Origin: Abyssibacter sp.
GTDB lineage: Bacteria > Pseudomonadota > Gammaproteobacteria > Nevskiales > OUC007
NCBI GenBank assembly: GCA_023146115.1
Contig: JAGLCS010000107.1
Coordinates: 1-51,602 of the forward strand
Direction: 5' to 3'
Length of the DNA: 51,602 bases
The first letter of the stretch is position 1. Each line of letters starts with the position of its first letter. Shown here piece after piece: positions 48,971-51,602 of this stretch. The notes under the pieces are model-generated. The model had not been told where the DNA came from. It made no database searches and saw only the letters and a list, made by a program, of their open reading frames with translations. Position numbers and translations under genes: made by a program.

Positions 48971-50149
48971 CTACGTCATCCGCTTCATCGCCGCGTCGAG
49001 CTCTGCCGCGGCGCAGGTGATGTGGTAGAGCGTGGACGCCCGGGCGTGTTCCTGGACGAAGGAACCGTCGGCATTCATGGTTTCGTGCCAGAGTCCAGGC
49101 CGGTCCGCTGAGAAATACTTCTCGAGTCCGCGGATGGCCAGGGCGGCGCGAGCGTGAGCCGCATGCCGATCGGCAGGCGTCTCGGCGATATCAGCTAGCG
49201 CGAGCCAGGCCTTGATGCGTTCCGTCTGCGGCCAGATCCGCGCCGCGCGGTCGCGGGGTGCGAAATCGTCGTAGATTTCGTTGAACGCCACGCCGCGATC
49301 CGTATCGACCCCGTGGGTCTCGGCGATGTTGATCAGGCGCTCCGCGGCCCGTAGGGCTCGCGTATCACCGCGCAGCACTCCCCAGCGCTTCAGCAGCCAG
49401 GCCCACTCGTACTGGTGGCCGGGTTCTACGATCCGCCCTTCATCGCCTTGCACGGGGTTCCAGTCGGCATCGAAGAACTCCCGCAGCGAGCCGTTGTCCG
49501 GGTGCAGGAACTTCTGCAGGCATAGGCTCACGAGTTCATCGGCGAGCCGGTCCCAGCCGGTGTCGCCCTGGGCGGGTCCGGTCTCGATCCACGCGAGGCA
49601 GGCCTCGAGCACGTGCATATGTGGATTGGCGAGCAGTGGCAGCGACCGCGGCATGCTTTCCTCGAATCCGAACAGGGGATGCTTCCATCCCGCGATGACC
49701 GCGTCACGAATGGCTGCGGCCAGTATCGCAAGCTGTTCGCGATCGTCACTCACCCGGCCGGCAGCCGCGAGGCCGAACAGCGCGAAGGCATGGTCGTAGA
49801 GATCGAAATCCGCACGGAGAACATCCCCCGTGGCTGTCGTCTGCGAGTAAAGCGTGTGATCAGGCTTGAGGCAGCGTGTTTGCAGATAGTCCAGGCCATG
49901 GGCCACGGCGTCTGCGGCAGGCCCTGTCCAACCGATCTGCATGGCCGTGGCATAGACATAGATTTGCCGGCCGACGACCCGCGTCCGCCGGGGAGCCTCT
50001 ACCGGGTCCCCTTGATGACTGATCTTTTCGTAATAGCCCCCGAGGTTGCGGTCGCCACCGGTGGTCCACCAGAGCGGAAGCGCTGCTTCGAATAGCCAGC
50101 TGCGCAGGTCCTCGTGCGCTTGTTGCAGCGAAATCAAGGATTCATGCAT
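48971..50149 (-). CDS. AGE-family sugar epimerase/isomerase
   Basis: This 392-residue (alpha/alpha)6-barrel protein carries family marks such as GGYYEKISHQGDPVEAPRRT, RVVGRQIYVYATAMQIGWTG, PGHQYEWAWLLKRWGVLRG and a C-terminal GLWHETMNADGSFV with conserved His residues. AGE-type enzymes interconvert sugars such as mannose/fructose, mannose/glucose or N-acylglucosamine/N-acylmannosamine. Here it may feed mannose into polymer precursors. It overlaps the upstream heptose gene by eight bases, so they form one operon. Confidence 0.87.
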   Translation of the reverse strand: MHESLISLQQAHEDLRSWLFEAALPLWWTTGGDRNLGGYYEKISHQGDPVEAPRRTRVVGRQIYVYATAMQIGWTGPAADAVAHGLDYLQTRCLKPDHTLYSQTTATGDVLRADFDLYDHAFALFGLAAAGRVSDDREQLAILAAAIRDAVIAGWKHPLFGFEESMPRSLPLLANPHMHVLEACLAWIETGPAQGDTGWDRLADELVSLCLQKFLHPDNGSLREFFDADWNPVQGDEGRIVEPGHQYEWAWLLKRWGVLRGDTRALRAAERLINIAETHGVDTDRGVAFNEIYDDFAPRDRAARIWPQTERIKAWLALADIAETPADRHAAHARAALAIRGLEKYFSADRPGLWHETMNADGSFVQEHARASTLYHITCAAAELDAAMKRMT

Positions 50150-51374
50150 GCGATTGGCCCGGCGTGTGTTGGTTTGTCAGCAGCGTGTCGATAAAGGCGG
50201 CTAGATTGCCGTGGTCGAACAGGTATCCGCCGACTCCGGCGCGCTGGCCCGCCTGGAGGTCACTGGGCTTGTCGCCGATGATGAAGCTGCGTTCGATATC
50301 CACGCTCCAGTGTTCCATTAGATCCAGCAGCATGCCGGGCTCCGGCTTACGCCATGGATGGGCCTGGCGATAGTGGCCGACCCCGGCCTCCGGGTGGTAG
50401 GGGCAGTAGCGATGATCGTCAAAATGGCCGCCAGCCTTGCGGAGCTGCAATGCCAGATGGTCCATCAGGGCCAGATGCTCGGCCTCCGAGTAGTACCCGC
50501 GGCCAATGCCGGCCTGATTGGTGACGACAAACACGTAAAAACCCGCCGCATTGAGTTTCGCGACCCCTTCGGCTGCACCAGGCATCAGTTCAAAGCGATC
50601 CAGCGTACCGACATGGCCATGATCCCGGTTCAGCACTCCATCGCGATCCAGAAACGCGGCCGGTCGGGTCTTGTGCGCCGGAATCTCGACTTGCGCGCGT
50701 TCGTAGGTTTCGGGGATGCCGATGTCGATGAAGTAGTTCTGGTCGAACGGCACGCTTAGCAGGCTGCCCTCCGCGACCAGGGCCGGCAACACGTCATGCT
50801 CGATGGAGCATTGTGGCGCGGTGAACCGGAGCACGGTTCGCGATAACAGGTAGATGCCACCGTTGATATGGCTGACGCCTTGCTGGCTCGATTTCTCCGC
50901 GAACGCGGTCACCTGTCCCTGAGCGTCAAAATCAACCGTTCCGTAGCGCGAGCCATCATCGACCTGGCGCAGCGCGATCACGCCTTCGCAAGGGCGATCC
51001 TCCCTGGCCTTGCCGTGCAGTGACAGCAGGGGAATGTCGAACCAGGTGTCCCCATTGATTAGATAGAACCAGTCATCGAGCTGTTCCCTGGCGTGCCAAA
51101 GGGCGCCGCCGGTGCCGGCTCGGTCGGGTTCGACCGCAATGGATACGTCCAACGAAAAGCGCTGGACGGCGGCGGAGGTCTGCACGAACGCCGTGATCTT
51201 GTCGTTGCGAAAGGCGGCCAGCAGCAGGACCCGGCGGATGCCCTGGCGGCCCAGTTCGAACAGCAGGGTTTCCAGAAACGGCGTGCCGTCCACGGCGAGC
51301 AGTGGTTTGGGGGTTTCAGCGGTGAGTTGGCCCAGGCGTGTGCCCAGGCCCCCACAAAGAATGGCGCATTGCAT
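50142..51374 (-). CDS. HddC-GmhB fusion: heptose-1-phosphate guanylyltransferase / heptose-bisphosphate phosphatase
   Basis: This 410-residue fusion has an N-terminal nucleotidyltransferase (MQCAILCGGLGTRLGQLTAE, then ETPKPLLAVDGTPFLETLL, residues 1-230) of the HddC type. The C-terminal HAD-IIIA phosphatase of the GmhB type (from about 235) has FLDRDGVLNRD, FVVTNQAGIGRGYY, a zinc-type Cys/His loop CPYHPEAG and FIIGDKPSDLQAG. Together they would remove the 7-phosphate of D-glycero-alpha-D-manno-heptose 1,7-bisphosphate and add GMP to the 1-phosphate, giving GDP-heptose. A simple mannose-1-phosphate guanylyltransferase is less likely given the hddA-like gene next door. Confidence 0.85.
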   Translation of the reverse strand: MQCAILCGGLGTRLGQLTAETPKPLLAVDGTPFLETLLFELGRQGIRRVLLLAAFRNDKITAFVQTSAAVQRFSLDVSIAVEPDRAGTGGALWHAREQLDDWFYLINGDTWFDIPLLSLHGKAREDRPCEGVIALRQVDDGSRYGTVDFDAQGQVTAFAEKSSQQGVSHINGGIYLLSRTVLRFTAPQCSIEHDVLPALVAEGSLLSVPFDQNYFIDIGIPETYERAQVEIPAHKTRPAAFLDRDGVLNRDHGHVGTLDRFELMPGAAEGVAKLNAAGFYVFVVTNQAGIGRGYYSEAEHLALMDHLALQLRKAGGHFDDHRYCPYHPEAGVGHYRQAHPWRKPEPGMLLDLMEHWSVDIERSFIIGDKPSDLQAGQRAGVGGYLFDHGNLAAFIDTLLTNQHTPGQSHA

Positions 51375-51380
51375 GGTCGG

Positions 51381-51602
51381 CTAACGGGCAGGCATGGGCG
51401 GGCGCCAGGTTTCGACCCCGACGTCGTTGAACTTCACCGGGTTGGCGGTGGCGTGTGCGTTTTCCAGCGCCTCGATCAGGCGGTAGCGCTGGTCGGGGGA
51501 CGCGATGAAGAACATGAACCCACCACCTCCGGCGCCGGACACCTTGCCGCCCAGAGCGCCGTTGCGCAGCGCCAGTTCGTAGAGTTCATCGATATGAGGA
51601 TT
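51381..51602 (-). CDS. hddA: C-terminal end of a GHMP-family heptose 7-phosphate kinase, HddA-like (partial)
   Basis: The frame is open to the window edge and encodes the last 73 residues. NPHIDELYELALRNGALGGK and VSGAGGGGFMFF are the third GHMP kinase motif and match D-glycero-D-manno-heptose 7-phosphate kinases. The stop lies six bases before the hddC-gmhB start, so it is the upstream gene of the same operon. It supplies the heptose 1,7-bisphosphate used by the fusion protein. The N-terminal part is outside the window. Confidence 0.85.
   Translation of the reverse strand, partial: NPHIDELYELALRNGALGGKVSGAGGGGFMFFIASPDQRYRLIEALENAHATANPVKFNDVGVETWRPPMPAR

Overview
The window is GC-rich, densely coded chromosomal DNA from a Gram-negative bacterium, most likely a gammaproteobacterium. 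The evidence is an AcnD-type 2-methylcitrate cluster driven by a sigma-54 PrpR, a sigma-32-type heat-shock promoter, a PhhA/HppD/HmgA tyrosine operon, outer-membrane barrels and a Wza/Wzc-type exopolysaccharide locus. A Nevskiales/Salinisphaerales-like host is a guess from overall flavour, not something the sequence proves. No rRNA, CRISPR array, transposase or integrase was seen.

Layout. 1-640: a VapBC toxin-antitoxin pair with a clear operator/promoter. 841-3082: a TetR regulator, the remains of a flavin monooxygenase gene fused out of frame to the start of another gene, and an alpha/beta hydrolase. 3160-3693: a 2'-5' RNA ligase/ThpR-like protein with a degraded active site. 4046-10777: the propionate (2-methylcitrate) cluster acnD-prpC-prpB, divergent from prpR, with no prpF or prpD here. 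10749-13483: a reactive-sulfur operon (CsoR-family repressor, TauE exporter, persulfide dioxygenase, two YeeE/YedE halves). 13751-14938: a beta-propeller lipoprotein. 15133-21844: a six-gene operon running from phenylalanine to acetoacetyl-CoA (phhA, hppD, hmgA, fahA, maiA, acetoacetyl-CoA synthetase). 21889-22115: tRNA-His and tRNA-Lys with their own promoter and terminator.

22789-28763 is the most unusual region. Two LuxR-type regulators with PAS-like segments flank a secreted protein built of about seventeen 16-residue repeats, a small acidic protein, an FhaC/ShlB-like outer-membrane barrel with no visible signal peptide, and a periplasmic thioredoxin-like protein. The layout resembles two-partner secretion, but the exoprotein has no recognisable TPS domain. 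It ends in a Gly-rich linker and a tail with the protein's only two cysteines. A terminator separates the exoprotein unit from the barrel gene, and three TACGA boxes spaced 15 bp apart lie between the first regulator and the exoprotein.

29004-30449 encodes a HAD domain fused to a polytopic membrane domain. 30464-33572 is a heat-shock operon (hsp20-clpB). 33802-51602 is an exopolysaccharide locus: Wza-like exporter, a CpsD/Wzc-like protein with a ruined Walker A motif, glycosyltransferases, a sulfotransferase, a GH26 beta-mannanase, Wzx, Wzy, Wzz/GumC, a WcaJ-type initiating transferase, an outer-membrane barrel, a WecG/TagA glycosyltransferase, an AGE-family epimerase and GDP-heptose genes (HddC-GmhB fusion and the end of hddA). 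Together they suggest a sulfated, mannose- and/or heptose-containing polysaccharide made by the Wzx/Wzy route.
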